Source of the DNA: Clostridia bacterium
GTDB taxonomy: Bacteria; Bacillota; Clostridia; Oscillospirales; UBA644
DNA length: 32,698 nt
Reading direction: 5' to 3'
NCBI GenBank assembly: GCA_017424085.1
Contig: JAFPBP010000267.1
Span: 1-32,698, forward strand
In this document: piece after piece, positions 8,017-16,916 of the stretch
How positions within the stretch are numbered: position 1 is the first letter of the stretch
How the letters are laid out: each line of letters opens with the position of its first letter
Made by a program: the position numbers and the translations under genes
The notes under the pieces: model-generated
Seen by the model: only the letters and a program-made list of their open reading frames with translations
Database searches by the model: none
Told to the model about the DNA's origin: nothing

Positions 8017-8044
8017 ATTATACAATAATAAAACGGCGTATCAA
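8017..8044 (-). promoter_or_regulatory. Promoter of the membrane-protein operon
   Basis: Minus strand: TTGATA (8039-8044), 16-nt spacer, TATAAT (8017-8022). It sits immediately downstream of the stop codon of the S1-domain gene and about 95 nt upstream of the first membrane-protein start. Confidence 0.7.
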
Positions 8045-8061
8045 GAAAAAATTTGCGACAT

Positions 8062-9018
8062 TTATGTAAAGATTGTCTCAATCAGGCGGGAAGAGGAGGG
8101 CGGAGAGTACACAAAACGGTCCAGATGAGGTGCGGAAACCGTATACCGAAGTTCGCGGGACACCTCTCCGTCAAAGGCATCGATAAGGTTCAGCTTGACC
8201 TTCATCTTTTCGGGAATGATGTTTTTGATGTATACCGTGGCAAGTTGCCCCGGACGAACGTTCTCACGGCATTCCGCCAATCCTGCAAGATTGGGAGCCA
8301 GCTCCACGAAGATCCCATACTCCTCCACCGAGCGGACAATGCCGCCCACCGTCTGCCCTACGGAAAACCGCGCGGCGTTTTCCTCCCACGTACCCAAAAG
8401 CTCCTTATGGGACAGGACGAACCGATTCTTTTCCCGATCCACGTCCCGCACCACAACCTTTACCGCCTGATCACGCACAAAGCGGTCGGCGGGATGGGAA
8501 ATGCGGGAAACCGAAATATTCTCGATGGAGATCAAGCCCACGATGCCGCATCCGATATCCGCAAAGGCACCGAAGGATTCCAGATGGGTGATACGGGCAT
8601 CCAGAACGTCGCCGGGTCTCACCCGTGCCAGCAGCTCCTCCTGTGCCTGCTGTTGAGCGGCGCGGCGGGACAGGAGCACCACGGGGTCGGACAGAACCGT
8701 CCCTCCTCCGTCACAGCAGGTGCTGCGCATGACCTGATCCCGACGGAGCAGGTCGGTGACCTTGAAGCAGACTGCCTTATTGACGCGGGAGAGGATGGCG
8801 ATATCCTTCACCGTTCCCTCCCGAATGCCCAGCGCCGCCTCGCCCCGCGGGATCACCCCGCGAATTCCGCCCAGATCCACCACCAGATTGTGGCTGCTGT
8901 CGCACAAGATCGCCTTTGCCTCCAGAATCTGTCCCGAGGCGCGCGCCCGCTCCAAGGTTGCAAGCGAATGCTCTGTTTTCCCCGAAGCACCTTCGGGGTA
9001 ATATTGTTCTTTATCCAT
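8062..9018 (-). CDS. S1-domain RNA-binding protein (ribosomal protein S1-like)
   Basis: 318 residues from ATG at 9018. Two clear S1/OB folds sit at about residues 134-204 (VRPGDVLDARITHLESFGAF) and 219-290 (FSVGQTVGGIVRSVEEYGIF). A degenerate N-terminal S1-like segment lies near residues 27-90 (AKAILCDSSHNLVVDLGGIRG). S1 domains bind single-stranded RNA. Short multi-S1 proteins of this type in Clostridia are annotated as S1-like, but their client RNAs are not settled. An in-frame ATG at 9045 lacks an RBS, whereas 9018 has AAAGGAA about 10 nt upstream. It is followed on the same strand by the membrane-protein promoter and preceded by sleB 81 nt away. Confidence 0.85.
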   Translation of the reverse strand: MDKEQYYPEGASGKTEHSLATLERARASGQILEAKAILCDSSHNLVVDLGGIRGVIPRGEAALGIREGTVKDIAILSRVNKAVCFKVTDLLRRDQVMRSTCCDGGGTVLSDPVVLLSRRAAQQQAQEELLARVRPGDVLDARITHLESFGAFADIGCGIVGLISIENISVSRISHPADRFVRDQAVKVVVRDVDREKNRFVLSHKELLGTWEENAARFSVGQTVGGIVRSVEEYGIFVELAPNLAGLAECRENVRPGQLATVYIKNIIPEKMKVKLNLIDAFDGEVSRELRYTVSAPHLDRFVYSPPSSSRLIETIFT

Positions 9019-9099
9019 TCCGAACCATTTCCTTTCCCATGCCAATGCCTGTAGTCTTGATTCACCATATGCGAAAGGAGGGATCGATATGCATGCCGA

Positions 9100-10005
9100 T
9101 CATTTTCCCATGGAAAAGCGGTGCTTCCCGATGGTCATCTTCACGGGGAGAGTGAAGATCCACTGGGAGGTGGCGGTCGCAGGATTATAATAGTAAAGAC
9201 ACCCGCCCGTGGGATCCACGCCGCTCAAGGCTTCCCGCGCCGCACGGTAGGCGGAATCGGCGATGGGCTGATTGAACTGTCCGTCGTCGATAGCTGTAAA
9301 AGCTCCTCTTTGATAAATAACTCCGGCAAGGGTGTTGGGAAACTGCGAGCTTTCTACCCGATTCAGCACCACCGCCCCCACGGCGACCTGCCCCCGATAG
9401 GATTCCCCCCGCGCCTCGGCGGAGATGATCCGAGCCAGAAGATACACGTTGGAATTGTTGGCGGACACGGAATGAGAGGCGGAGGATTGGGAGGTCAAGC
9501 CCAGGGCTGACAGGGTCCGCACCCCGCAAATGCCGTCCACAGTCAACCCCTTGGCGGATTGGAATTTCTTCACGGCGGCTTCGGTACCCGATCCGTAGAC
9601 CCCATCCACCGCGCCGCTGTAATACCCCAACGATTTCAGCTTCTGCTGAACCTGCGACACGCGACTTCCCGCAGACCCCTTCCGCAGGGAGGTGCTCGTG
9701 CCGCCGATGCCCATGGCGGACAGAGTGTTTGCCCCGCAGATACCGTCCACCGTCAAGCCCTTCGCCGCCTGAAATTTCCGCACGGCGCTTTGGGTCGCCG
9801 ACCCGTAGATCCCGTCCACCGAGCCATTGTAATAGCCCTGCTGCTTAAGCACGGTCTGAATACGGCGAACCTCGCTTCCCGTGGAGCCGAACTGCGACAA
9901 CGCCTCAGAACTCTCGGGAGCGACGAAGACAGCCCCTCCGATCCCCAAAAGCACGGTCAACAACAGGGCAACGAAAACGGGCACACGTCTGTAAAATTGC
10001 TTCAA
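9100..10005 (-). CDS. sleB: Spore cortex-lytic enzyme, SleB-type cell wall hydrolase
   Basis: 301 residues from TTG at 10005, ten nt after AAAGGA. Domains in order: a signal/transmembrane segment (about 8-30), two PG_binding_1 repeats (about 40-98 and 108-168, each ending VDGICG.(N/R)TLSA.G), a Ser/Asn linker, and the SleB hydrolase domain (about 188-300). The hydrolase domain has LLARIISAEARGE, whose Glu197 is the predicted catalytic acid of this lytic transglycosylase family. SleB degrades muramic-lactam cortex peptidoglycan during germination. Most SleB proteins have one PG-binding domain; the duplication here is clear. A longer reading frame to 10242 has no RBS. A sigma-G-like promoter lies upstream. 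An alternative is a vegetative SleB-domain hydrolase. Confidence 0.9.
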   Translation of the reverse strand: MKQFYRRVPVFVALLLTVLLGIGGAVFVAPESSEALSQFGSTGSEVRRIQTVLKQQGYYNGSVDGIYGSATQSAVRKFQAAKGLTVDGICGANTLSAMGIGGTSTSLRKGSAGSRVSQVQQKLKSLGYYSGAVDGVYGSGTEAAVKKFQSAKGLTVDGICGVRTLSALGLTSQSSASHSVSANNSNVYLLARIISAEARGESYRGQVAVGAVVLNRVESSQFPNTLAGVIYQRGAFTAIDDGQFNQPIADSAYRAAREALSGVDPTGGCLYYYNPATATSQWIFTLPVKMTIGKHRFSMGK

Positions 10006-10035
10006 AACGAAATCATCCTTTCGTGGGTTTTGTTT

Positions 10036-10064
10036 CAGTATTTCCCGAAAACCAAAACCTATTC
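10036..10064 (-). promoter_or_regulatory. Putative sigma-G-type promoter of sleB
   Basis: Minus strand: GAATA (10060-10064) matches the sigma-G -35 element. Seventeen nt later AATACTG (10036-10042) matches five of seven positions of the CATWHTA -10. The expected start is about 25 nt upstream of the sleB TTG codon. sleB is sigma-G dependent in Bacillus; the match here is by eye. Confidence 0.45.
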
Positions 10065-10113
10065 CGAGGAAAGGCGAAAAAGTTCTAAAATTCGTTTCAA
10101 TTCCGCAATGCTT

Positions 10114-10141
10114 TTGTCCCTCGGATATATTATAATAAAAT
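10114..10141 (+). promoter_or_regulatory. Possible promoter of the pcrA operon
   Basis: TTGTCC (10114-10119) and TAAAAT (10136-10141) are 16 nt apart in an AT-rich stretch 40 nt upstream of pcrA. An overlapping TATAAT (10131-10136) has only a poor -35 partner, so the exact element is uncertain. The stretch is divergent from sleB. Confidence 0.35.
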
Positions 10142-10180
10142 ATATATGCACTATTACTTACCCCGCAAAGGAGAACCCTC

Positions 10181-12553
10181 ATGACCCAGGAATTCATTGC
10201 CCTGCGCAAAGCCCTTCTCGACAGGGAATATGAATCGCTCAACGCACCCCAACGGGAGTCGGTCTACGCCTGTGACTGCCCCCTTCTGATCCTTGCAGGA
10301 GCAGGGAGCGGAAAAACCACCGTACTCGTAAACAAATTGGGATATTTGATCAAATACGGCAACGCCTATCATTCCACCACCGTCCCCGAAGGATTGACGC
10401 GGGACGATCTGGACTATCTGAAAGGCGCCCTCAACGATCCTCAGCGCCGCAACGAGCCCCGCTATCGGGACCTGATGGCGGTGGACGCCATGAACCCCTA
10501 CAATCTTTTGGCGATCACCTTCACCAACAAGGCGGCGGGCGAAATGCGGGAGCGCATGGAGAAGAAATTCAACGTGGACGCCCACGACCTTTGGGCGATG
10601 ACCTTCCATGCGGTCTGTCTGCGGATCCTGCGCCGCTTCGGAGATCGGATCGGTTACGACAAGGATTTTACCATCTACGACGATAACGATTCCAATAAAT
10701 TGGTGGAGCGGATCCTGAAGGAAAAGAATCTGAACGAGCGCTACACCGCAAAGACCATCCGCGGCGTCATCTCCTCTGCCAAGGGAAAATACAAATCCGC
10801 TGAGGACTTCCGTGCCGAATTCAAGGATACGGAGCATCCCCGCTTGCCCGAGCTGTACGAGGCGTATCAAGCACAGCTGAGGGAAAGCAACGCCATGGAC
10901 TTTGACGATCTGATCTTCAACGCCGTTAAGCTGCTGACCGAAAACGAGGATGCGGCGCGGGCGGTGAACCGTCGGTTCAAATACGTTCTGGTGGATGAAT
11001 ACCAGGACACCAACCCCCTGCAGTACCGTCTGGTCACTCTCCTTGCCAAGGGGGGCGAGATCTGCGTGGTGGGAGACGACGATCAGAGCATTTACAAGTT
11101 TGCAGGTGCCTCCATCCGCAACATTCTGGACTTTGAAAAACAGTTCCCCGATGCCCGCGTGATCCGTCTGGAGCAAAATTACCGCTCCACCAACACCATT
11201 CTCACGGCGGCAAACAAGGTCATCGCCCACAACAAGGACCGTAAGGGAAAGACCCTGTGGTCGGACAAGGGGGAGGGCGAAAAGGTGCACTTCCGCGAGC
11301 TGGGCTCCCAGTACGAGGAATCGGCGTACGTTGCCCGCACCATTCTCTCCAAAATGTCCATGGATCGGTCGCTGAAGTATAAGGATTTCTGCGTTCTCTA
11401 CCGCGCCCATTCCCAAAGTAACCCCGTGGAAACGGCGTTGCGCGGAAACGGCATCCCCTACCGCGTTTACGGCGGACTTGCCTTCTACAAGCGCAAGGAG
11501 GTTCAGGACCTTCTGGCATACATGAACTTCATTCAGAACCCCAAGGATCGGGTTCGTCTCTCCCGTATCATCAACGAGCCCAAGCGGGGCATCGGCGATA
11601 CGTCGGTGGATCGGATGCTTGCCATCGCCGATCGGGAGGAGAAGACCCCCTACGATATCCTGCAGCATGCGGATCAATACCCCGAGCTGAGCCGTGCCGC
11701 AGGGAAAATGACGGCGTTTGCCGATCTGATCGCGGATCTGAAGGACGCCTCGGAATCCATGCCCCTGCCCGAGTTCTTCCGTTATCTGGTGGCTCGGATC
11801 CAATACAAGCAATGGCTCTTCAGCGCCTACGGAGCAAGCGATCAGGGAGAGGCACAGGATCGGTTTGCCAACGTGGCAGAGCTTCTGAACAGCATCGTGG
11901 ACTTCTCCGAGCATGCGGAGGAGGGCAAAAACACTCTTGCCGACTTTTTGGAGCAGATCGCCCTAGTCAGCGCCGTGGATAACATGGACGCCGACGCCGA
12001 TGCGGTCATTCTGATGACCATGCATTGTGCCAAGGGCTTGGAATTCGATACAGTGTTCGTCGTGGGCTTCGAGGAAGGAATGTTCCCCTCTCCCCGTTCC
12101 GTGGAAGAGCCGGGAGGTCTGGAGGAGGAGCGCCGCCTGTGCTACGTGGCGATCACCCGTGCGAAAAAGGATCTGCACATGATCTCCACCCGCTCCCGCG
12201 TCACCTTCGGACGGGCAATCAACGGAACCCCCTCCCGCTTCCTGGAGGAAATTCCCGAGGAATGTCTGGACAAGCGCCGCGAAAACATTGAAACCATCCG
12301 CAAGCCCGTGAAGGTGCCCCTCTCGGAGCGTCACATTCTCAAGGATGCGGTCACAAGCGTCCCCAAGCGCCCCGATGCGCCCGCCCGGAAGGTCTCTTAT
12401 GCGGTGGGAATGCGGATCCGTCACAAGGTCTTCGGCGAAGGCCTCATCACGGCAGTTACACCCATGGCGTCGGATTGCATGCTGACGGTGGAATTCGACG
12501 GAGTGGGACCGAAAAAACTCATGACCAATTACGTGAAGCTTGAAATTCTTTAA
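10181..12553 (+). CDS. pcrA: ATP-dependent DNA helicase PcrA/UvrD (superfamily 1A)
   Basis: 790-residue 3'-5' helicase acting in repair, rolling-circle replication and removal of RNA polymerase or RecA roadblocks. Visible motifs: LNAPQRESV (Q motif region, ~20-28), Walker A AGAGSGKTT (39-47), LAITFTNKAAGEMRERM (motif Ia), VLVDEYQDTN (motif II), GDDDQSIYKFAGA (motif III), LEQNYRST (motif IV), MTMHCAKGLEFDTVFVVG (motif V) and LCYVAITRAKKDL (motif VI). A C-terminal ~50-residue Tudor-like segment (VGMRIRHKVFGEGLI) matches PcrA. Length is close to the usual 720-760, with an insert after motif I (about residues 55-105, TTVPEGLTRDDLDYLKGALN). The start is ATG behind AAAGGAG. First gene of a five-gene operon. 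Confidence 0.97.
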   Translation: MTQEFIALRKALLDREYESLNAPQRESVYACDCPLLILAGAGSGKTTVLVNKLGYLIKYGNAYHSTTVPEGLTRDDLDYLKGALNDPQRRNEPRYRDLMAVDAMNPYNLLAITFTNKAAGEMRERMEKKFNVDAHDLWAMTFHAVCLRILRRFGDRIGYDKDFTIYDDNDSNKLVERILKEKNLNERYTAKTIRGVISSAKGKYKSAEDFRAEFKDTEHPRLPELYEAYQAQLRESNAMDFDDLIFNAVKLLTENEDAARAVNRRFKYVLVDEYQDTNPLQYRLVTLLAKGGEICVVGDDDQSIYKFAGASIRNILDFEKQFPDARVIRLEQNYRSTNTILTAANKVIAHNKDRKGKTLWSDKGEGEKVHFRELGSQYEESAYVARTILSKMSMDRSLKYKDFCVLYRAHSQSNPVETALRGNGIPYRVYGGLAFYKRKEVQDLLAYMNFIQNPKDRVRLSRIINEPKRGIGDTSVDRMLAIADREEKTPYDILQHADQYPELSRAAGKMTAFADLIADLKDASESMPLPEFFRYLVARIQYKQWLFSAYGASDQGEAQDRFANVAELLNSIVDFSEHAEEGKNTLADFLEQIALVSAVDNMDADADAVILMTMHCAKGLEFDTVFVVGFEEGMFPSPRSVEEPGGLEEERRLCYVAITRAKKDLHMISTRSRVTFGRAINGTPSRFLEEIPEECLDKRRENIETIRKPVKVPLSERHILKDAVTSVPKRPDAPARKVSYAVGMRIRHKVFGEGLITAVTPMASDCMLTVEFDGVGPKKLMTNYVKLEIL

Positions 12554-12573
12554 GCTTCGGAAAGAGAGCCCCT

Positions 12574-13824
12574 ATGGAATATATTCCCTGGATCCTCAGC
12601 GCCGTCGCCGCCCTGTGTGCGGGGGCGAGCCTTGCCGTCTGTCTGACGATCCTCAAGCGAACCAAGCAAAAGGACATCTCGGACGATCTTGCCCGTCAAC
12701 GGCGGGAGATCAACGAACGGCTGGACTCCATGCAAAACACCCTGTCCTCCTCGGTAACGTCGGGGTTGAATGCGGGAAACACGGCGCAGATGAACGCCCT
12801 GTCTCAATTTTCCAAGGAGACCCAAGGCACCCTTGCGGCCTTCTCCACCCGCATTGACAACATGAACGAAACCACCGAAAAGCGGCTCCTCGCCATTCAG
12901 GAGGAGAACCGCAAAAAGCTGGACGAGATGCAGGGCGTGGTCAACGAGAAATTGGAGACCGCGCTGGAGAAGAAGGTCACCGAATCCTTCAAGCTGGTCA
13001 ACGAGCGGCTGGAATTGGTGTCCAAGGGCTTGAGCGAAATGCAGGGGCTTGCCAACGGAGTGGGCGATCTGAAAAAGATCCTGAGCAACGTCAAGACCCG
13101 CGGGGTCTTCGGAGAGATCCAGCTGTCCCGCATTCTGGAGCAGATCCTGACCCCCGATCAGTACGATACCAACGTGGCGACCATCCCCGGCTCTGCGGAG
13201 CGGGTGGAATTCGCCGTTCGTCTCCCGGGGAAGGAGGACGGGTCGGTGCTGTACCTGCCCATTGACTCCAAATTCCCCATGGACCGCTACGAGCAGCTGC
13301 TTGCCGCCTCCGAAAGCGGGGACGCCATTCTGGTGGAAACGGCGCGTAAAGCCCTTGCCGCCTTTTTGAAAGCCAGCGCAAAGGACATTCACGACAAATA
13401 CGTCCGTCCCCCCTACACCACCGATTTCGGCATCCTGTTCCTGCCCACAGAGGGGCTGTACGCAGAGGTGGTCCGCATGACCGATCTGACCGAGGCACTC
13501 ATGCGGGATTATTCCATTAACGTGGCGGGACCCTCCACCTTGGCGGCGCTTCTCAACAGCCTGCAGATGGGCTTCCGCACCCTTGCCATTGAAAAGCGCA
13601 CCAACGACGTCTGGAACGTATTGGCGGCAGTAAAGACCGAATTCGGAACCTTCGAGGGGGTTCTGGAGAACGTGAAAAAGCGGCTGGAGGGTGCCGGAAA
13701 CGATCTGGAAAAGCTGGTGGGGACCCGCACCCGAGCCATCCGCAGAAAGCTGAGGGACGTGGAGACCCTGCCCTCGGAAAGCGCACGCACCGTTCTGGGC
13801 GACGGAGAGCCCGACGAAGAATAA
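12574..13824 (+). CDS. rmuC: DNA recombination protein RmuC homolog
   Basis: 416 residues. An N-terminal transmembrane helix (about 4-26) is followed by a long coiled coil (about 35-165) and the RmuC PD-(D/E)XK-like nuclease domain (about 170-385). The nuclease domain has TRGVFGEIQLSRILEQILTP, LPIDSKFPMDRYEQL and GPSTLAALLNSLQMGFRTLAI, all family hallmarks. RmuC limits inversions at short inverted repeats and has been linked to recombination in E. coli; the biochemistry is poorly defined. It lies 20 nt after pcrA and 20 nt before the cysteine desulfurase, clearly in the same operon. The C-terminal ~30 residues are polar and probably disordered. Confidence 0.94.
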   Translation: MEYIPWILSAVAALCAGASLAVCLTILKRTKQKDISDDLARQRREINERLDSMQNTLSSSVTSGLNAGNTAQMNALSQFSKETQGTLAAFSTRIDNMNETTEKRLLAIQEENRKKLDEMQGVVNEKLETALEKKVTESFKLVNERLELVSKGLSEMQGLANGVGDLKKILSNVKTRGVFGEIQLSRILEQILTPDQYDTNVATIPGSAERVEFAVRLPGKEDGSVLYLPIDSKFPMDRYEQLLAASESGDAILVETARKALAAFLKASAKDIHDKYVRPPYTTDFGILFLPTEGLYAEVVRMTDLTEALMRDYSINVAGPSTLAALLNSLQMGFRTLAIEKRTNDVWNVLAAVKTEFGTFEGVLENVKKRLEGAGNDLEKLVGTRTRAIRRKLRDVETLPSESARTVLGDGEPDEE

Positions 13825-13844
13825 CGACGAAAGAGGAACCCTTC

Positions 13845-14954
13845 TTGATTTATATGGATAACGCCGCCACCACGCGGGTCTTCGACCAAAGCGCCGAGGC
13901 GGCTCTTAGGATCATGACCGAGGGCTACGGAAACCCCGAATCCCTGCACGGGTTCGGGCTGGAGGCGGAGCGACAGCTGACCAAAGCCCGCGCAAGCCTT
14001 GCCGCCGCCGCAGGCGTTTCGGCGGAAGAGATCTTCTTTGCGCCCTCCGCCACCGTGGCAAGCAATACCGCCCTGCGAGGAGCCGTGGCATCCAAGCGAA
14101 GAGGACGGATCATTTCCACCGCCTTTGAGCACCCCGCCACGGAGGAAGCCCTGAAGGAGCTGGAAAAGACCTTCGAGGTGGTTCGGCTGATCCCCGATCA
14201 CGGAGTCATCACCACTCAAGCCTTTCGGGAGGCGCTGAGCGACGATACGGTGCTTATTACCTGCATGCAGGTCAACAACGAAACGGGAGCCGTAACCCCC
14301 TTGGCAGACATTGTAACGATCCTTCGCCGATCGGGCATCGACGCCCCTTTCCATACCGATGCGGTGCAAGGCTTTCTCAAGGAAGACTTCCGCTATTCCG
14401 CCGTGGATATGGCGACCTTTGCAGGGCATAAGGTCCACGCACCCAAGGGCATCGGAGCCCTGTATCTGAAAAAAAATCTGCGCCTCCGTCCCGTCATTCT
14501 GGGAGGAGGGCAGGAGAAAAACCTGTTTTCGGGAACCCACAACCTCCCCGCCGCCGTGGCTTGGGGGGTCTCCTGCGAGATCATGAAGCAGGAGCACGCC
14601 GCCGTCCGCACCCGTGTGGAAGAGATCAACCGCGCCCTGCGGGAAGGGATCCTCGCCTTGGGAGGCGAGATCAATTCCCCCGACGGAGCCTCCCCCTACG
14701 TTCTCAATGCCGCTTTCCGCGGTTATCTGGGAGAAAACATTCTCCACGTGCTGTCCCAACAGGAGATCTACGTATCCACAGGCTCCGCCTGCTCGGCGAA
14801 AAAGCCTTCACGGGTCATGACTGCAGTGGGAAAGGGAGATCTGAGCCGCTTTGCTCTGCGGTTTTCCTTCTCCCGCTACAACAGCATCGAGGAGGTCCCC
14901 GTGGTGCTGGACGCCTTAAAGCGTGCGCTGGAGACCCTCTCCCCCATCCGTTGA
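13845..14954 (+). CDS. Cysteine desulfurase (NifS/IscS family), ThiI partner
   Basis: 369-residue PLP enzyme that takes sulfur from L-cysteine to give an enzyme persulfide. MIYMDNAATT opens the fold; Lys196 in FAGHKVHAPKG is the predicted PLP lysine and HTDAVQ binds the cofactor. Cys316 in STGSACSAKK is the predicted persulfide cysteine in the mobile loop. The start is TTG at 13845, 8 nt after AGAGG; an ATG three codons later is too far from the RBS. It sits 18 nt upstream of thiI, the same pairing as nifZ-thiI in Bacillus subtilis, so it most likely supplies sulfur for tRNA 4-thiouridine rather than for general Fe-S assembly. No scaffold (IscU/NifU) gene is adjacent. Confidence 0.95.
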   Translation: MIYMDNAATTRVFDQSAEAALRIMTEGYGNPESLHGFGLEAERQLTKARASLAAAAGVSAEEIFFAPSATVASNTALRGAVASKRRGRIISTAFEHPATEEALKELEKTFEVVRLIPDHGVITTQAFREALSDDTVLITCMQVNNETGAVTPLADIVTILRRSGIDAPFHTDAVQGFLKEDFRYSAVDMATFAGHKVHAPKGIGALYLKKNLRLRPVILGGGQEKNLFSGTHNLPAAVAWGVSCEIMKQEHAAVRTRVEEINRALREGILALGGEINSPDGASPYVLNAAFRGYLGENILHVLSQQEIYVSTGSACSAKKPSRVMTAVGKGDLSRFALRFSFSRYNSIEEVPVVLDALKRALETLSPIR

Positions 14955-14972
14955 ACCGAAAGGACGATTGTT

Positions 14973-16151
14973 ATGTACGATGAAGTTTTGCTTTTGAAAT
15001 TGGGCGAAGTGGTTCTGAAGGGATTGAACCGCCGCCGTCTGGAGGACCTGCTGGTCAAAAACGTAAGAACCGCCCTGCGGGGATGCGGACCCGTGGAAGT
15101 ACGGGAAAGCCAATCCACCGTATTCGTGGAATTCGATCAGGAGAACCCCGACGTGGACGCCGCCGTGCAGGCGGCAAAGAAGGTGTTTGGCGTACTGAAT
15201 CTCTGCCGCGCCTATCGGGGAAGCTACGATTGGGAAACTCTGAAGCGGCAAACGGCGGATTACGTGGCGCCCCAACTGAATCGGGCGAAGACCTTCAAGG
15301 TGGACGCACGCCGCTCCGATAAAAAGTATCCCTTGGATACGCCGAAGATCTGCATGCTCATGGGAGAGCATCTGCTCAACGAGTTCCCCCACCTGACGGT
15401 GGACGTGAAAAATCCCCAGGTGGTCGTGACCATTGAGATCCGCGACGGAAACGCCTACGTTCATACCGCCCCCGAAAAGGCGGCGGGCGGGCTTCCCGCA
15501 GGCACGGGCGGACACGGCATGCTCATGCTCTCGGGAGGCATCGACAGCCCCGTGGCAGGGTACGTGATGGCGAAGCGGGGCTTGAAGCTTTCCGCAGTTC
15601 ACTTTGAAAGCCCTCCGTACACCAGCGAGCGCGCCAAGGAAAAGGTTCTGACGCTGGCGAAAAAAATGAGCGTTTATACGGGTCCCGTGCACCTTTGGAT
15701 CGTGCCCTTCACGCAGATCCAGGAGGAGATCCGCGACCGTTGCCGTGAGGACCTGTTCACGGTGATCATGCGGCGAGTCATGCTGAAGATCGCCTGCAAG
15801 CTGGCGCGGGAGCAGAATGCGGGATGCATCATCACGGGCGAAAGCTTGGGACAGGTAGCGTCTCAGACCCTGGGCGCAATTCAATGCACCGACGAGGCTG
15901 CGGATCTTCCCGTGTTCCGTCCCTTCATCGGAACCGACAAGCAGGAAATCGTGGATATTGCCCGCGATATCGACACCTACGATACCTCCATCCTCCCCTA
16001 CGAGGATTGCTGCACCGTCTTCACGCCCAAGCACCCCAAGACCAACCCCAAGCTGGAGGAGGTCCTGAAGGAGGAAGCCAAGCTGGATCTGGATGCGCTG
16101 ACCAAGGATCTTGCATTTGAGTTCATCCGCGTCAAGCCCTGGGATAATTAA
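14973..16151 (+). CDS. thiI: tRNA 4-thiouridine synthase ThiI
   Basis: 392 residues. An N-terminal ferredoxin-like/THUMP region (about 1-165, binds tRNA) is followed by an adenylating PP-loop domain with the signature SGGIDSP (about 187-193). The conserved text LTLAKKMS and GESLGQVASQTL follow. The enzyme activates U8 of tRNA with ATP and transfers sulfur from a cysteine desulfurase, giving 4-thiouridine (near-UV sensing); in some bacteria it also feeds thiamine synthesis. There is no C-terminal rhodanese domain, as in the Bacillus type. The late segment YEDCCTVFTPKHPKTNP is typical of that class. The adjacent upstream desulfurase is the expected sulfur donor. Confidence 0.97.
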   Translation: MYDEVLLLKLGEVVLKGLNRRRLEDLLVKNVRTALRGCGPVEVRESQSTVFVEFDQENPDVDAAVQAAKKVFGVLNLCRAYRGSYDWETLKRQTADYVAPQLNRAKTFKVDARRSDKKYPLDTPKICMLMGEHLLNEFPHLTVDVKNPQVVVTIEIRDGNAYVHTAPEKAAGGLPAGTGGHGMLMLSGGIDSPVAGYVMAKRGLKLSAVHFESPPYTSERAKEKVLTLAKKMSVYTGPVHLWIVPFTQIQEEIRDRCREDLFTVIMRRVMLKIACKLAREQNAGCIITGESLGQVASQTLGAIQCTDEAADLPVFRPFIGTDKQEIVDIARDIDTYDTSILPYEDCCTVFTPKHPKTNPKLEEVLKEEAKLDLDALTKDLAFEFIRVKPWDN

Positions 16152-16177
16152 ACAAGCGTAAAAAGCAGGAGGAAGGC

Positions 16178-16867
16178 ATGCGCAAAAATGCAAAATATCC
16201 GTTACGTTACCGTATAAAGTATCTGTTCTCCGGTTATAAAACGCAGAATTTGCTTCTTTCATTGCGTAAAAAAGTGCCCATTCTCGCATTGATCCTCGTT
16301 CTTACGCTGTCGCTTTGCTATATCGCGATCCATCCGCTCGACAAGATTAAACTGAAGTACTTCTTTACCCATGATTTCACGATAGAAATATCCGTGAGAC
16401 CGGCAACGCCCCTCGAGCACTCCTTCCTCAGCCATGACACAAAAATCATCATCGACGGAGACCTGATGCAGGTTCATCGGACAGATCATGTTTTTGACGA
16501 CAACACCTATTATTACAAATTGGAAGGCGATGGGATCTACCAATATTACAAGGACGCAAACGGCAGATGGCAGCACGAGCTGATCCGAACCGTCGATTCC
16601 GAGAGCATGGACTTCATTATCAACTCCGAATTGCTGGACCGCAGCAATTACAAAAGAGTCAAGGGCGAGCTGTTCGCTTGGGAGCTGAAGGAGAATGAGA
16701 AGAAGACCATTGACCGATATATCGTTTCAAATATAAAAGTCAAGCGAGTCCAAGGGAATATCGCTCTGGTCGGGGATACAACGCTCAACGGAGGAGATTG
16801 CCGCATCACCATAAGCTTTTCAAAATTCGGAAGATCTGACGTGAAGCCTCCGTGGGAAAATTCATAA
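16178..16867 (+). CDS. Unrecognised single-pass membrane protein with an extracytoplasmic domain
   Basis: 229 residues. A strongly basic N-terminus (about 1-30, many Lys/Arg/Tyr) is followed by one transmembrane helix (about 33-52) and a ~175-residue beta-rich polar domain (e.g. DDNTYYYKLEGDGIYQYYKD). No known family, Cys pair or catalytic motif was recognised; a lipoprotein-like or DUF-type surface sensor is possible. The start is ATG, 5 nt after GGAGG, 26 nt after thiI and ahead of a shared terminator, so it is the last gene of the pcrA operon. Its DNA is visibly richer in A and T than its neighbours, with codons such as AAA, ATA and TAT, suggesting a later addition to the operon. Confidence 0.75.
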   Translation: MRKNAKYPLRYRIKYLFSGYKTQNLLLSLRKKVPILALILVLTLSLCYIAIHPLDKIKLKYFFTHDFTIEISVRPATPLEHSFLSHDTKIIIDGDLMQVHRTDHVFDDNTYYYKLEGDGIYQYYKDANGRWQHELIRTVDSESMDFIINSELLDRSNYKRVKGELFAWELKENEKKTIDRYIVSNIKVKRVQGNIALVGDTTLNGGDCRITISFSKFGRSDVKPPWENS

Positions 16868-16916
16868 TCCAACTGCGTCTCAAAGCACCGAACAAAAAGC
16901 AAAAAGACAATAAAAT

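Noticed and set aside
10154..11914. 586-residue open frame antisense to pcrA
   Set aside because: All SF1 helicase motifs lie on the plus strand; the minus frame shows none and lacks an RBS.
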